Assembly (NCBI GenBank): GCA_041946825.1
Contig: JBHGBD010000027.1
Coordinates: forward strand, 4,597-68,596
Reading direction: 5' to 3'
DNA: 64,000 nt
From: CAZTHM01 sp041946825
GTDB lineage: Bacteria; Acidobacteriota; Terriglobia; UBA7540
Each line of letters begins with the position of its first letter. The stretch's first letter is position 1. The notes below the pieces were generated by a model. That model ran no database searches. It was given only the letters and a program-made list of their open reading frames with translations, and was not told the DNA's origin. Below, piece after piece: positions 27,001-34,540 of this stretch. Position numbers and translations under genes: made by a program.

Positions 27001-27562
27001 TGATCCTGTGCTCTTCCGTGATGCCCTGATCCTGAACCTCGAGGAAGAAGTTTCCTTTCCCGAAGATGTCGCGCAGGTTGTAAGCGGATTCGCGCGCCGC
27101 GTCGAACCGGTCGGCCATGAGCGCCATGGCGACCTCGCCCCGGAGGCAGGCGGAAAGCCCGATCAATCCCTCGGAATGCCGGGCCAGCAGGTCTTTGTCA
27201 ATTCGAGGCTTGTAGTAATAACCTTCGATATACGCCGACGAGGCCAGCTTGACCAGGTTGCGGTAGCCGCGCTCGTTCTCGCAAAGCAGCACGAGATGAT
27301 TCGGCCGGTCGGAATCCGGCGAGCGATCGAAGCGGTTGCCCGGCGCCACGTATACTTCGCAACCGATAATCGGCCTGACCCCGCGTTTGAGCGCGGCGTT
27401 GTAAAACTTGATCGCGGCGAACAGGTTTCCGTGGTCGGTGATGGCGACAGCGGGCATCCTGAGTTCCGCCGCGCGGTCCATCAGCTTGCCGATTTCGCAC
27501 GCGCCGTCAAGAAGGCTGTAGTCCGTGTGGAGATGAAGATGGACGAATTTGCTGGATTGCAT
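24071..27562 (-). CDS. dnaE: DNA polymerase III subunit alpha
   Basis: Replicative polymerase catalytic subunit, 1163 residues, the normal length for DnaE1. Order of domains: an N-terminal PHP domain (HLHLHTDYSLLDGAC), the palm with catalytic acids in FPDIDIDFCMRRRGEV and in the segment GPGRGSAAGSLVSY, fingers, a helix-hairpin-helix region (YGFNKSHSAAYALIAYQTAYLK) and an OB-fold near residue 960. The PHP metal ligands look intact at the N-terminus, so proofreading-type activity cannot be excluded. Third gene of the xerD-cca-dnaE-accA run, 54 bases after cca. Confidence 0.97.
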   Translation of the reverse strand: MQSSKFVHLHLHTDYSLLDGACEIGKLMDRAAELRMPAVAITDHGNLFAAIKFYNAALKRGVRPIIGCEVYVAPGNRFDRSPDSDRPNHLVLLCENERGYRNLVKLASSAYIEGYYYKPRIDKDLLARHSEGLIGLSACLRGEVAMALMADRFDAARESAYNLRDIFGKGNFFLEVQDQGITEEHRINPQLAKLSRETGIPLVVTNDTHYLTQADARAQEVLVCIQTGKTMSDPNRMKFATDQFYFKSDAEMLEIFGEIHEALERTLEIAERCNLHLEKKDHVFPHFEVPSGETIDSFFEKVTRQGFAERRARLERLTAEKRLRHDLKEYEDRLERELELIKQMRFAGYFLIVWDFIRFARDKCIPVGPGRGSAAGSLVSYSLHITDIDPLQNDLLFERFLNPERISFPDIDIDFCMRRRGEVISYVTEKYGRDNVSQIITFGTMGAKAVIRDAGRALDVPFADTDRIAKLVPNVLNITLEDALKTAPELRQAKERDPRVAELLTIAERLEGLARHASTHAAGVVISPQPLQEIVPLYKSSKDEITTQYAMDDLEKIGLLKMDFLGLTTLTVLDDCQRLIEATHGESIDLDNLPLDDADTYALLGKGLTAGIFQFESRGMTDILRRVKPNRLADLTALNALYRPGPIQGGMIDDFIARKTGRKRVTYDLPQLRDILEETYGVIVYQEQVMQIAASVAGFTLGEADVLRRAMGKKKHEEMVAMKEKFLAGARKNEVLPQKAEKLFDLVEQFAGYGFNKSHSAAYALIAYQTAYLKSHYPVEFMSALLTSEIGNQDKLTQYLNECRDMGIKILPPDINSSELAFSPAGQSIRFGLTAIKNVGEAAIDSVLSARWKLGRFDSLFQFCENVDLRLLNKRVIESMIKAGALDSLGALRSQMAASLDRAMELGARQQREASSGQHGLFMGGNAPQSPPPQLLPDIPEWSEAERLAGEKEVLGFYITGHPLEKYAGRLASLTRNDSSSLESLEHESPVTLAGILTNLRVRPSKKGDLWASGLLEDMRGSVELLVFPQALQQLQGVLKPDTALLIKGRVRHEENARTKVVVSEAKPLEAAANGSRPELLIRVDLSIASESVVEDLEKLLAAYPGENPVVFELTRQGDFQARLRPRRARAVKAEGELLARLRNLCGEEPLLVEKPKAVSQNS

Positions 27563-27616
27563 CCCGAAGCATTCTAGCAGAAAAGGTTGCGGCGTGCTGC
27601 CGCGCAGGGGGAGGAT

Positions 27617-29074
27617 TTATCGCTTCTTCTTCTTTTTGTGATCCTGTTTGCGAGCCGCTGCCGGCGGCGCAGCAGCTTTTGCTGCGGTCTTCACAGCCGG
27701 TTTTGCGGCCGCCTTCGGCGCGGGTTTCGCAATCGGTCTCGCGGCCGGCTTCGGGGCGGGCTTTACCTCAGGCTCCTTGATGCCCGCCAGCGAACGGAAT
27801 TCCTTGAGGAGTTGCTGATGCGTCTTGATCTTGCCGTCCAGTTGGTCGAGGAACAGGCGGTGGAAGATCTTCTCGAATTTGGGCCCCGCCTCCAGACCCA
27901 GAGTAAGGAGTTCGGCGCGAGGCATCTTGGCGCGAGCCATGGGGAACTTGAAAAGGAAATTCTTTACCCGGGCCTGCACCTTGGCTTGCGGATAATTGAC
28001 GAGCAGGAAAAGTAAGAGGGGCTGAGGCTGCTCGACGAGCAGGCTGTAAACCTGACTCGGCTGCGCGGCCTTTGAACCCGCCAGCGCCTTGGCGAGCTTT
28101 TTCGCCGCCCCTTCCAGCCCCAGCGCCATCGCCAGAGTCTTGCGGTCCCTGAATATGGCCTTGGCCAATCGAACCTTCTGCGCGCCGCCCAGCTTTGTGG
28201 TCAAGCAGTCGAAGTTCAGCAGGAAGGAATCCGCGCCCGGCACACTGCGCGCCACGTTGCGAATTTTGGCGAACTGATCGTAGGGCAACCGGACGGAAGC
28301 GAGTTTGCGATCGAGCCCCGCCAGAAGTCCCATTTCCGCCAGCGCCTTGAGCACCCGGCCGGGGTTTTCTTCTTGCAGGAGAGCGCACAATTCCCGCCCC
28401 TGCTGGTCGGAGTCCATCCGCTCCCAGACGCGGTTCTCCAGCGCCGACTCCTGCCAGATCTTGGTCCGCTCTTCGGGCTTGAAATCCAGGCGCTGCCCCA
28501 GGCGGATCAGCCTATATAGTCGCAAAGGATCTTCCGAAAAGCTCCGGGTGTGGAGGGCGCGCAACTCGCGCTTCTCGATGTCAGCGGCGCCGTTGGTCGG
28601 GTCGAGCAACAGTCCGCGCGAGTTGGGGTGAAGCGATACGGCCATGGCGTTAACGGAGAAATCCCGGCGTCGCAGATCCTCGAAAATCCCGGCAGGAGCG
28701 ATGTCCGGCCGGCGTCCGGGCTTGGCGTAAATCTCCTCGCGGCTCATGGCGATCTCGGCGCGCACGCCGTTGGTAAAAGTAACCTCCGCCGAATTGAGCC
28801 GCGTATCGAAGTGCTGATGGTCGATCTCGATGGCCGGCAGGTCACCGCCGGCGGGCCGCTTGGACTCAAGTTGGCGGAGGATTTTCTGCGGATTACCCTC
28901 AACCGTGAAGTCGAGGTCGCGCACCACCTGCTGGCCGTAAGTTAAGTCGCGAACGGCTCCCCCCACGAGGTACAGGTTCATGCCCTGCGCGTGGGCCACG
29001 CGGCTCAGGAGCGTCAGGACCTGAAACTGTTCGGTAGATAGCCGGCTTTCCATCAGGAAGTTATAGTCGCTCAT
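27617..29074 (-). CDS. CCA-adding enzyme / poly(A) polymerase family nucleotidyltransferase
   Basis: Class II tRNA nucleotidyltransferase family, 485 residues. The catalytic head shows VGGAVRD (37-43), the metal-binding DLDF (53-56) and the RRDFSVNAMA segment; these define CCA-adding enzymes and bacterial poly(A) polymerases, which sequence alone does not separate. No HD domain is evident. The last 50 residues are an unusual Ala/Pro/Lys-rich tail ending in KKKKKR, like a disordered RNA-binding extension. ATG at 29074, two bases after the recombinase stop, so translation is probably coupled. Either tRNA 3'-end maturation or RNA tailing is plausible. Confidence 0.88.
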   Translation of the reverse strand: MSDYNFLMESRLSTEQFQVLTLLSRVAHAQGMNLYLVGGAVRDLTYGQQVVRDLDFTVEGNPQKILRQLESKRPAGGDLPAIEIDHQHFDTRLNSAEVTFTNGVRAEIAMSREEIYAKPGRRPDIAPAGIFEDLRRRDFSVNAMAVSLHPNSRGLLLDPTNGAADIEKRELRALHTRSFSEDPLRLYRLIRLGQRLDFKPEERTKIWQESALENRVWERMDSDQQGRELCALLQEENPGRVLKALAEMGLLAGLDRKLASVRLPYDQFAKIRNVARSVPGADSFLLNFDCLTTKLGGAQKVRLAKAIFRDRKTLAMALGLEGAAKKLAKALAGSKAAQPSQVYSLLVEQPQPLLLFLLVNYPQAKVQARVKNFLFKFPMARAKMPRAELLTLGLEAGPKFEKIFHRLFLDQLDGKIKTHQQLLKEFRSLAGIKEPEVKPAPKPAARPIAKPAPKAAAKPAVKTAAKAAAPPAAARKQDHKKKKKR

Positions 29075-29076
29075 GG

Positions 29077-30015
29077 TTAGGCTCGCGGATGGTGCTCTTG
29101 GTAAACTTGCTTCAGCCGCTCCTTCAGGACGTGCGTGTAGATCTGCGTTGTTGAAATGTCGCTGTGACCCAACATCAGTTGAATAGACCTCAAGTCCGCG
29201 CCGCGCTCCAATAGATGGGTCGCGAAGGAGTGCCGGACGACGTGCGGCGTCAGGGCCGTGGCGATTCCCGCCCCCCGGCCGTAACGCCCGAGGATCTTCC
29301 AGAATCCCACGCGCGAGAGCGGGCCCCCGAGGTGGTTAAGGAAGAGGAACGGCGATTCGCGTTTCTTCGCGAGCCCCGGGCGGCCGCGCTGCACGTAGGC
29401 CTCGACCTCGCGCAGGGCCGCCTTCCCCACCGGGATCAGGCGTTCCTTGTTACCCTTCCCCCGGCAGCGGACCACGCCGAGATTGGTTTCGAAATCCTCC
29501 CAGCGCAAGCCGATCAGCTCCGAGACGCGCATTCCCGTGGCGTAAAGGACTTCGAGCATCGCCTTGTCCCGCATGCCCGCGGGCGTGGACGAATCAGGCT
29601 GCGCCAGCAGTTTCTCCACTTCTTCCGCGGTCAGGTACTTCGGCAGACTTTGCCCGATCCTCGGAGCCTCGATCTCTGCGGTCGGGTCAGCCTGGAGGGT
29701 TCCCTCACGCAAGAGAAACCGGAAGACGTTGCGGAGCGAGACCAGGTGCCGTGCCACCGAACGTCCGCTGAGCCCGCGCTGAAAAAGGGAGGCCAGGAAA
29801 ACTCTGATCTCCTCACGGGTCACCCTCTTCAGATCTTTCCGCGACTTGTGCAGAAAGCCGGCGAAATCCGCCAAGTCGCGCCGGTAACTTGCAATGCTGT
29901 TCGCCGCCAGCCCTTTTTCCACCCGCACGTAGTCCAGGAAGGCCTCGAACTCCGGCGCCAGATCGGGCCGGGTCGGGAGGCTAGAATCGTTTTCATTGAC
30001 TCCGACCTTCAACAT
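29077..30015 (-). CDS. xerD: Tyrosine recombinase XerD/XerC
   Basis: Site-specific recombinase that resolves chromosome dimers at dif. The 312 residues comprise an N-terminal SAM-like core-binding domain (FLDYVRVEKGLAANSIASY) and a catalytic domain with the full set Arg (ATGMRVSELIGL), Lys (RCRGKGNKERLIPV), His-x-x-Arg (LTPHVVRHSFATHLL), His (LMLGHSDISTTQ) and Tyr (IYTHV). The frame is open for 62 more codons with compositionally odd, Pro/Arg/Gly-rich content. I chose the ATG at 30015 to fit the family length, with ATG 30090 as an alternative. XerD is slightly preferred over XerC; that choice is not certain. First gene of the xerD-cca-dnaE-accA run. Confidence 0.9.
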   Translation of the reverse strand: MLKVGVNENDSSLPTRPDLAPEFEAFLDYVRVEKGLAANSIASYRRDLADFAGFLHKSRKDLKRVTREEIRVFLASLFQRGLSGRSVARHLVSLRNVFRFLLREGTLQADPTAEIEAPRIGQSLPKYLTAEEVEKLLAQPDSSTPAGMRDKAMLEVLYATGMRVSELIGLRWEDFETNLGVVRCRGKGNKERLIPVGKAALREVEAYVQRGRPGLAKKRESPFLFLNHLGGPLSRVGFWKILGRYGRGAGIATALTPHVVRHSFATHLLERGADLRSIQLMLGHSDISTTQIYTHVLKERLKQVYQEHHPRA

Positions 30016-30368
30016 GGCCGCTTGGCTGAGAGGCCTTGCCTTCGTCCCGGCCGGGGAATTGGCCTTCGGGCGTGGTGTAGGCTCAGGCATAGTGCAACCG
30101 GGAGAAGCGCCGCCTGGAGCCGGCCTCGGGGCCAACAACCCCCTCCAGGGCGCGTGGTTCAAGCCCTGCCCCGATCGGCGCACACCTCTCCCTCTGTCCA
30201 AGCAACCCTTTAGTTTTCATGGCATTAGGAGTATTGCTCAAGAGTGAGGCTCCGGTGGTTTGCGCCGACACGCTTGACAGGCCTGATTCCGACCCTATAC
30301 TAGCACAGGCTGGTTTCTGCGGCCAAGCCGCAATTTTCCGAAAGCCTCTAAGACTGGACGGAGCTGAC
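30016..30368. other. 353-base divergent intergenic region
   Basis: Lies between xerD (minus) and the unknown gene at 30369 (plus). It contains the plus-strand promoter at 30274-30301. The remainder is GC-rich and open in several frames but shows no protein-like sequence. Confidence 0.5.
30274..30301 (+). promoter_or_regulatory. Near-consensus sigma70 promoter
   Basis: TTGACA (30274-30279), a 16-base spacer, then TATACT (30296-30301). Transcription should start near 30308, which places the start codon of the next gene at GTG 30369 rather than further upstream. Confidence 0.75.
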
Positions 30369-30914
30369 GTGGCCACCCCGACCGGACCTTCGTCGACCCG
30401 CAAGAAGGTCGTTCTGCGCAAGCTCGATGCCGGGACGGTGAAGGGCTACGTCAACGCCGACAGCTTCCTGGGGCCGGAGGGCATCGAGATGCTGGACCGT
30501 GACGGCCACCTCGTCAAAGTCCCGCTGGCCGGCGTCAAGGGCCTCTATTTCGTCCGCGACTTCGAAGGCAATTCTGAGGGCGCGCCGGATCGCCGAGTGA
30601 CTCGCAGCCGGCCGCGACTGGACGGCCTCTGGGTACGCATGACCTTTACGGACGCGGAAGTGCTGGAGGGTCTGATTTCGAGCAACCTGCTGGAAGTCGA
30701 GCCTCCGGGTTTTATGGTGACTCCGGCCGACCTCTCCTCCAACAACCTGCGCGTCTTCGTGCCGCGCACGGCGCTCAGCAACGTGGAAGTCCTGGGAGTG
30801 ATTGCCAATGGAACCGCGCGGCGGATCGGCCGGCGCGCCGCCCTCGGCCTGAAGGCCCCCGAAGCTCCGGCCCAGATCGGGCTGTTTCAAACGACCTCTG
30901 AAACGAAGCCGTGA
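30369..30914 (+). CDS. Protein of unknown function (DUF-type, Acidobacteria-like)
   Basis: A 181-residue cytoplasmic protein. It resembles a conserved Acidobacterial family of unknown role that I believe is catalogued as DUF6982, but the name is from memory. Visible features are a first beta-rich module (KVVLRKLDAGTVKGYVN then GPEGIEMLDRDGHLVKVPL) and a second one (GLWVRMTFTDAEVLEGLI then FVPRTALSNVEVLGV); the two look like a repeated fold. GTG at 30369 is chosen because GGAG lies five bases before it and the promoter at 30274-30301 excludes the longer frame. Its neighbours, a LuxR regulator and a PilZ protein, hint at a regulatory role, which is inference. Confidence 0.7.
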   Translation: MATPTGPSSTRKKVVLRKLDAGTVKGYVNADSFLGPEGIEMLDRDGHLVKVPLAGVKGLYFVRDFEGNSEGAPDRRVTRSRPRLDGLWVRMTFTDAEVLEGLISSNLLEVEPPGFMVTPADLSSNNLRVFVPRTALSNVEVLGVIANGTARRIGRRAALGLKAPEAPAQIGLFQTTSETKP

Positions 30915-30951
30915 CCGGTAGCTCATGTAGATCGATATATTGTGTCTACAC

Positions 30952-31653
30952 CTAAGTGGTTGCGGCAGGTTCGATTGTGACGGGCGGCAGTTCCAGGCGC
31001 TTGTGGATGGCGTAAAGGGCAAGCTCCAGGCGGTCGGAAACCCCCACCTTGTCGTAGATAGTCCGCAGATGGTTCTTCACGGTCTGCTCGGTGATCTTGA
31101 GATGCTGGGCGATTTCGCGGTTGTGCCAGCCCTGCACCAGGCAGCTGATGACCGACTTCTCGCGGCGCGTGAGAGTGTCAGCGGGACGGCGCTCTGGCAG
31201 GGGCGGGGTTTGCGCAGGCCCTGCCTGCGGGGACGGCCGGCTGCGGGGCATCCAGACCTCGCCGTTCATGACTTTGCGCACGCAATTTACAAACAGCGCC
31301 GGATCCACGGACTTGGCGATGACCCCCGCGGCCCCCTCTCGGACGTAGTGCTCCGCCCCTTCTTCGGTGGGCCCCGGAACCATGATGATCGCTCGGCCCT
31401 TTGGCCATTCGTGGTAGAGCCTGGAGATAAATCCCACCGGGTCAGTTCCCAGCATTTCCGCCTGGACATAAAGCAGATCCGGCTTGAACTTCTTGGCCAG
31501 TTCGCTGATTTGGCTGGGCTGGTCGGCCTCTGCCACCACGCGCAAATCGTCCTCGACGCCAAACAGGCGCTTGAGTCCAAGGCGGAAGACACCGCCTTCG
31601 TCGGCCACCAGGATGCGGACTTGTCGCCGGGATTTCTTCGCCTCAGCCATCAC
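30952..31653 (-). CDS. NarL/FixJ-type regulator with a pseudo-receiver domain
   Basis: A 233-residue protein: receiver-like domain (about 12-132), a Pro-rich linker and a LuxR-type helix-turn-helix (LTRREKSVISCLVQGWHNREIA through TVKNHL, about 161-220). In the receiver the phosphoacceptor aspartate is replaced: the usual PDLVLLDLNM segment reads PDLLYVQAEM, so Gln64 occupies the Asp position. One acid of the N-terminal pair (ADE) and the conserved Lys (VIAKS, K114) remain. It therefore probably does not respond by normal phosphorylation and may bind a ligand or partner, or be constitutively active. ATG at 31653. No histidine kinase is adjacent. It ends 37 bases from the convergent unknown gene. 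Confidence 0.85.
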   Translation of the reverse strand: MMAEAKKSRRQVRILVADEGGVFRLGLKRLFGVEDDLRVVAEADQPSQISELAKKFKPDLLYVQAEMLGTDPVGFISRLYHEWPKGRAIIMVPGPTEEGAEHYVREGAAGVIAKSVDPALFVNCVRKVMNGEVWMPRSRPSPQAGPAQTPPLPERRPADTLTRREKSVISCLVQGWHNREIAQHLKITEQTVKNHLRTIYDKVGVSDRLELALYAIHKRLELPPVTIEPAATT

Positions 31654-31821
31654 CGTCCCGCACCTTTGCCGAAGTTCGGCGGCGACAGGGTTTCTCCGCC
31701 CCGACAGTGCTTTCGAGAGCCAGGCGCGAAGGGCGCCGTCGCGATAGTGCTCGCGCCTTCACGCTCAACCCGCTTTCCGAGGCTTTTCATTCGAATGGGA
31801 GACTGCGTCCTGAACCAGACT

Positions 31822-32139
31822 TCACCCGGAGCTTCGCGCCGGCCGGAGCTGATAATCGTCGATAATCGCGCCGAATCCACCGAAATCCGCAGGCTTGGCC
31901 ACCACTCGCCCTCGGCATACCAGCTCGAGGGGGACTTTCGTGATATCGCAAGGCAGCACTACGCGGATGGTAATGGGTGTCTGATTTCGTAGACGTTTGG
32001 GGACCGACATCACCATGCCGTTGCCGCTGATGGACGCGGTGGTTCCCTTCACGCGCCGCTGCCTTCCCACGCGGCTCTTCCAGCGAATTTCCACCGGAAG
32101 CTCCACCGGGATTCTGACACCTGCTCGGGGATAAATCAT
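31822..32139 (-). CDS. PilZ domain protein (putative c-di-GMP effector)
   Basis: Single-domain PilZ protein of 105 residues. The N-terminal arginine motif R-x3-R is present (YPRAGVRIPV, R5 and R9). The second motif, usually D/N-x-S-x-x-G, reads SISGNG, so the acidic or amide residue is Ser; c-di-GMP binding may be kept but weaker. No fused output domain, signal peptide or membrane segment. ATG at 32139. It lies 168 bases upstream of the LuxR pseudo-receiver gene on the same strand, suggesting shared control of surface or motility functions, though nothing nearby shows which. Confidence 0.75.
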   Translation of the reverse strand: MIYPRAGVRIPVELPVEIRWKSRVGRQRRVKGTTASISGNGMVMSVPKRLRNQTPITIRVVLPCDITKVPLELVCRGRVVAKPADFGGFGAIIDDYQLRPARSSG

Positions 32140-32677
32140 CGAGGCACCGCTTTTCCGCTCACCGGCTCTTCTGCCATGCAGAGATTATCTCGATTCCGCG
32201 CCCCCTGCAAGGGTCATTGCGAGGGCTCGCGTAACATCCGCTTGGAACTGGGAGCGAGGCTTCGTGGGCTGCTGGTGAGGGAGCACCACCGCGTTGCCTC
32301 GCCCCCGCGACGTGACAGACTCAACTGCTGCCACCCCCGCGCGCCCGGCCCGGCCTGGATCCGCCATTCGTGCGGGTGGGAAGGTCAATCATCATCCCAT
32401 TCCCCCCATGCGGCTCCCCGGCCACCTGCGAAGCACGAAGAAGGCTTCAGGGTGATGCGAGTATCCGATACCCCCTTCAGCGTGGCAAGGTCACTTAGGT
32501 ACCGGTACTTTCGTACTGCCCGTTGCCAGGACGTTCCTCGTGCTGCTAGGCTTTGTGGCGCCGCTCGGAACTTTTCCTGGTGAAATCGGGAGGGCGGCAT
32601 TTCCGCCATGCCGGGCTGAAGCCCGCCGCTACGTAAGCCGCGCCGGAGCCGAATCCCGGAGTAAAGGAACCCAAACC
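32140..32677. other. 538-base intergenic region without a recognised gene
   Basis: Lies between the PilZ gene and lpxD. Short frames on both strands are rich in Arg, Pro and Ala and look like noise. It carries a REP-like palindrome at 32611-32631 and several small dyads (around 32455-32530). I see no match to a known riboswitch or structured RNA. Confidence 0.5.
32611..32631 (-). repeat. GTAG-type REP palindrome upstream of lpxD
   Basis: On the minus strand it starts GTAGCGGC and folds through GGGCT-TC-AGCCC; an additional GGCGG/CCGCC dyad follows (32593-32607). It resembles the palindromes at 11869-11973. Confidence 0.65.
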
Positions 32678-33700
32678 ATGAAGCTTGGCGAAATCGTGAG
32701 TCGGCTGGGTTGCGTCCTCGAAGGGCCCCCGGACCTGGAGATTTCCGGCGTCGCCGGAATGGATGATGCCACAGAGACCGAACTGACCTTCCTCTCCAAT
32801 CCCAAGTACCATCGCAAGCTGAAGACCACGCGTGCCGCGGCCATCATCGTCAGCCCTGACTTGAAGGCCGAAGGCCGGGCTCTGGTGCGATCCGAGGACC
32901 CTTACTTCACCTTCGCGAAGGCGCTTGAGATCTTCTCGCCTCCCCACCGTCCGCCCGCCGGGATTCATCCCACGGCGGTGATCGATCCCACCGCCAGACT
33001 GGGGCGCAACCCTTCCATCGGCCCCTACGCCGTCATCGAAGAAGGCGCGGTGCTGGGCGACGACTGCGTGCTGAAGAGTTTTGCCGTCATCTATCGCCAC
33101 GCCCGGATCGGCCATCGCTTTTTCGCCCACTCCCACGCCGTGGTACGCGAAGGCGTGGAGATTGGCGACGACGTGATCCTCCAGAATGGCGCCGTGGTGG
33201 GAGGCGACGGTTACGGGTTTGTCAAGCGAGCCGACGGCTCCTACTACAAGATCGTCCAGTCGGGCACGGTGGCGCTCGGAGACCGTGTCGAAGTCCAAGC
33301 CAACGCCTGCGTCGACCGCGCCGCCGTCGGCGTCACGCGCCTGCGCCAAGGCGTCAAGGTCGATAACCTCGTGCAAGTCGGCCACGGCTGCGATATCGGA
33401 GAAAACACCCTCCTCTGCGGCCAGGCCGGTCTGGCGGGAAGCTGCAAACTGGGCCGCAACGTGGTTCTGGCCGGGCAGGTCGGCGTGGCCGGCCACTTGA
33501 CGATCGGCGACAATGTCATCGCCACGGCTCAGTCGGGAATTCCGAATGACGTCGAGCCCAACAAGATCATCTCCGGTTACCCGGCCATGGACAATGCCCA
33601 GTGGCTAAAGTGCGCGGCCATCTATGCCCGCCTGCCGGAGATCTACGCCGGGTTCAAGAAGATTCGGGAATACGTCAAAAAAATGGGCGTCGGACTTTGA
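32678..33700 (+). CDS. lpxD: UDP-3-O-acylglucosamine N-acyltransferase
   Basis: Third enzyme of lipid A synthesis: transfers a 3-hydroxyacyl chain from acyl carrier protein to the 2-amino group of UDP-3-O-acyl-glucosamine. The 340 residues comprise an N-terminal uridine-binding domain (about 1-100), then a left-handed beta-helix of hexapeptide repeats (HPTAVIDPTARLG onward) and a C-terminal helical tail. The catalytic histidine lies in VQVGHGCDIGENT. The frame is open 46 codons upstream, but the family N-terminus MKLGEIVSRLG starts at ATG 32678, after AAAGGA. It is a single gene rather than part of an lpx cluster. It shows that the organism makes lipid A. Confidence 0.95.
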   Translation: MKLGEIVSRLGCVLEGPPDLEISGVAGMDDATETELTFLSNPKYHRKLKTTRAAAIIVSPDLKAEGRALVRSEDPYFTFAKALEIFSPPHRPPAGIHPTAVIDPTARLGRNPSIGPYAVIEEGAVLGDDCVLKSFAVIYRHARIGHRFFAHSHAVVREGVEIGDDVILQNGAVVGGDGYGFVKRADGSYYKIVQSGTVALGDRVEVQANACVDRAAVGVTRLRQGVKVDNLVQVGHGCDIGENTLLCGQAGLAGSCKLGRNVVLAGQVGVAGHLTIGDNVIATAQSGIPNDVEPNKIISGYPAMDNAQWLKCAAIYARLPEIYAGFKKIREYVKKMGVGL

Positions 33701-33811
33701 CCGGCATCGCCCGCCCCACCCTCTCGACCCCCTCCCGATGGGAGAAAGTGGCTAGCGCTGCAAGTCGGGTAAGGGGCGAACCCCTGCTATGACAATCCGC
33801 TCGAAAAGCAG

Positions 33812-34540
33812 CTAACCTCCTTGGGGCGATTTTGGCTGCTCTTCGGGTGCTAGCCCCCGGAGAATCGCGCGGCGAACCACGTCGCTCAGTTCATCGCGGT
33901 CGTCGAGCGAGTACTGGGTGGTGGGAATGGGGTCGTGAAACGTCACGCGCATGACCCCGGGGCGAATGGCGAACGAACCTTTCGGCATGATCTTGTGCGC
34001 GCCGGAAATCGAGATGGGAACAATGGGCGCCCGCCCCTTGATGGCCAACACGAAGGCGCCTCTTTTGAAGGGCAGCAGCCGGCCGTCGCTCGTACGCTTC
34101 CCTTCCGGGTAGATCATGAAGGAATGGCCGGCGGCGACGGCGCGCGCTCCCTCCTCGATGGCCTGCATGGCGCGTTCGCGGTTTTGACGGTCAACCGGAA
34201 CGAAGCCGCGCAGCCGCATCGCATGTCCCAGGATGGGCACGGCGAAGAGCCCTTTCTTGGCCATCACCAGCACCGGAGGCAGGACGGTGAGGAGGGCGGG
34301 AGGATCGCAGTTGCTCTGGTGGTTGGGCATGAAGACCACGGCCCGGCCGGTGGGGATCTTCTCCCCGCCCGCGGTCTGCACGCGGATTCCGGCCACTCTC
34401 AGGACGGTTCTGCAGGCCCAGATTCCCACGCCATACATCGTATCGGTCTCACGGCTCAAGAGGCAGTAGACCAACAGCGGCGTGCCCAGGAACACGATCA
34501 GAACGACCGCCAGCGAAATAGCCAGAAAGGCGCGAATCAC
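33812..34540 (-). CDS. plsC: 1-acyl-sn-glycerol-3-phosphate acyltransferase
   Basis: Membrane-associated acyltransferase making phosphatidic acid. The 242 residues start with a hydrophobic anchor (ISLAVVLIVFLGTPLLVYCLL). Catalytic motif I is NHQSNCD (NHx4D form), motif II includes GFVPVDRQN, motif III YPEGKRT (the usual EGTR with Lys) and motif IV APIVPISISG. ATG at 34540 overlaps the stop of the M61 peptidase gene by four bases (ATGA), so the two are translationally coupled. A homologue acting on another lipid, such as an ornithine lipid, is possible. Confidence 0.92.
   Translation of the reverse strand: MIRAFLAISLAVVLIVFLGTPLLVYCLLSRETDTMYGVGIWACRTVLRVAGIRVQTAGGEKIPTGRAVVFMPNHQSNCDPPALLTVLPPVLVMAKKGLFAVPILGHAMRLRGFVPVDRQNRERAMQAIEEGARAVAAGHSFMIYPEGKRTSDGRLLPFKRGAFVLAIKGRAPIVPISISGAHKIMPKGSFAIRPGVMRVTFHDPIPTTQYSLDDRDELSDVVRRAILRGLAPEEQPKSPQGG

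Noticed and set aside
23083..27562. Possible frameshift or gene break in dnaE or accA
   Set aside because: Both proteins read through at full family length with all motifs in order; the 31-base gap between them is ordinary.
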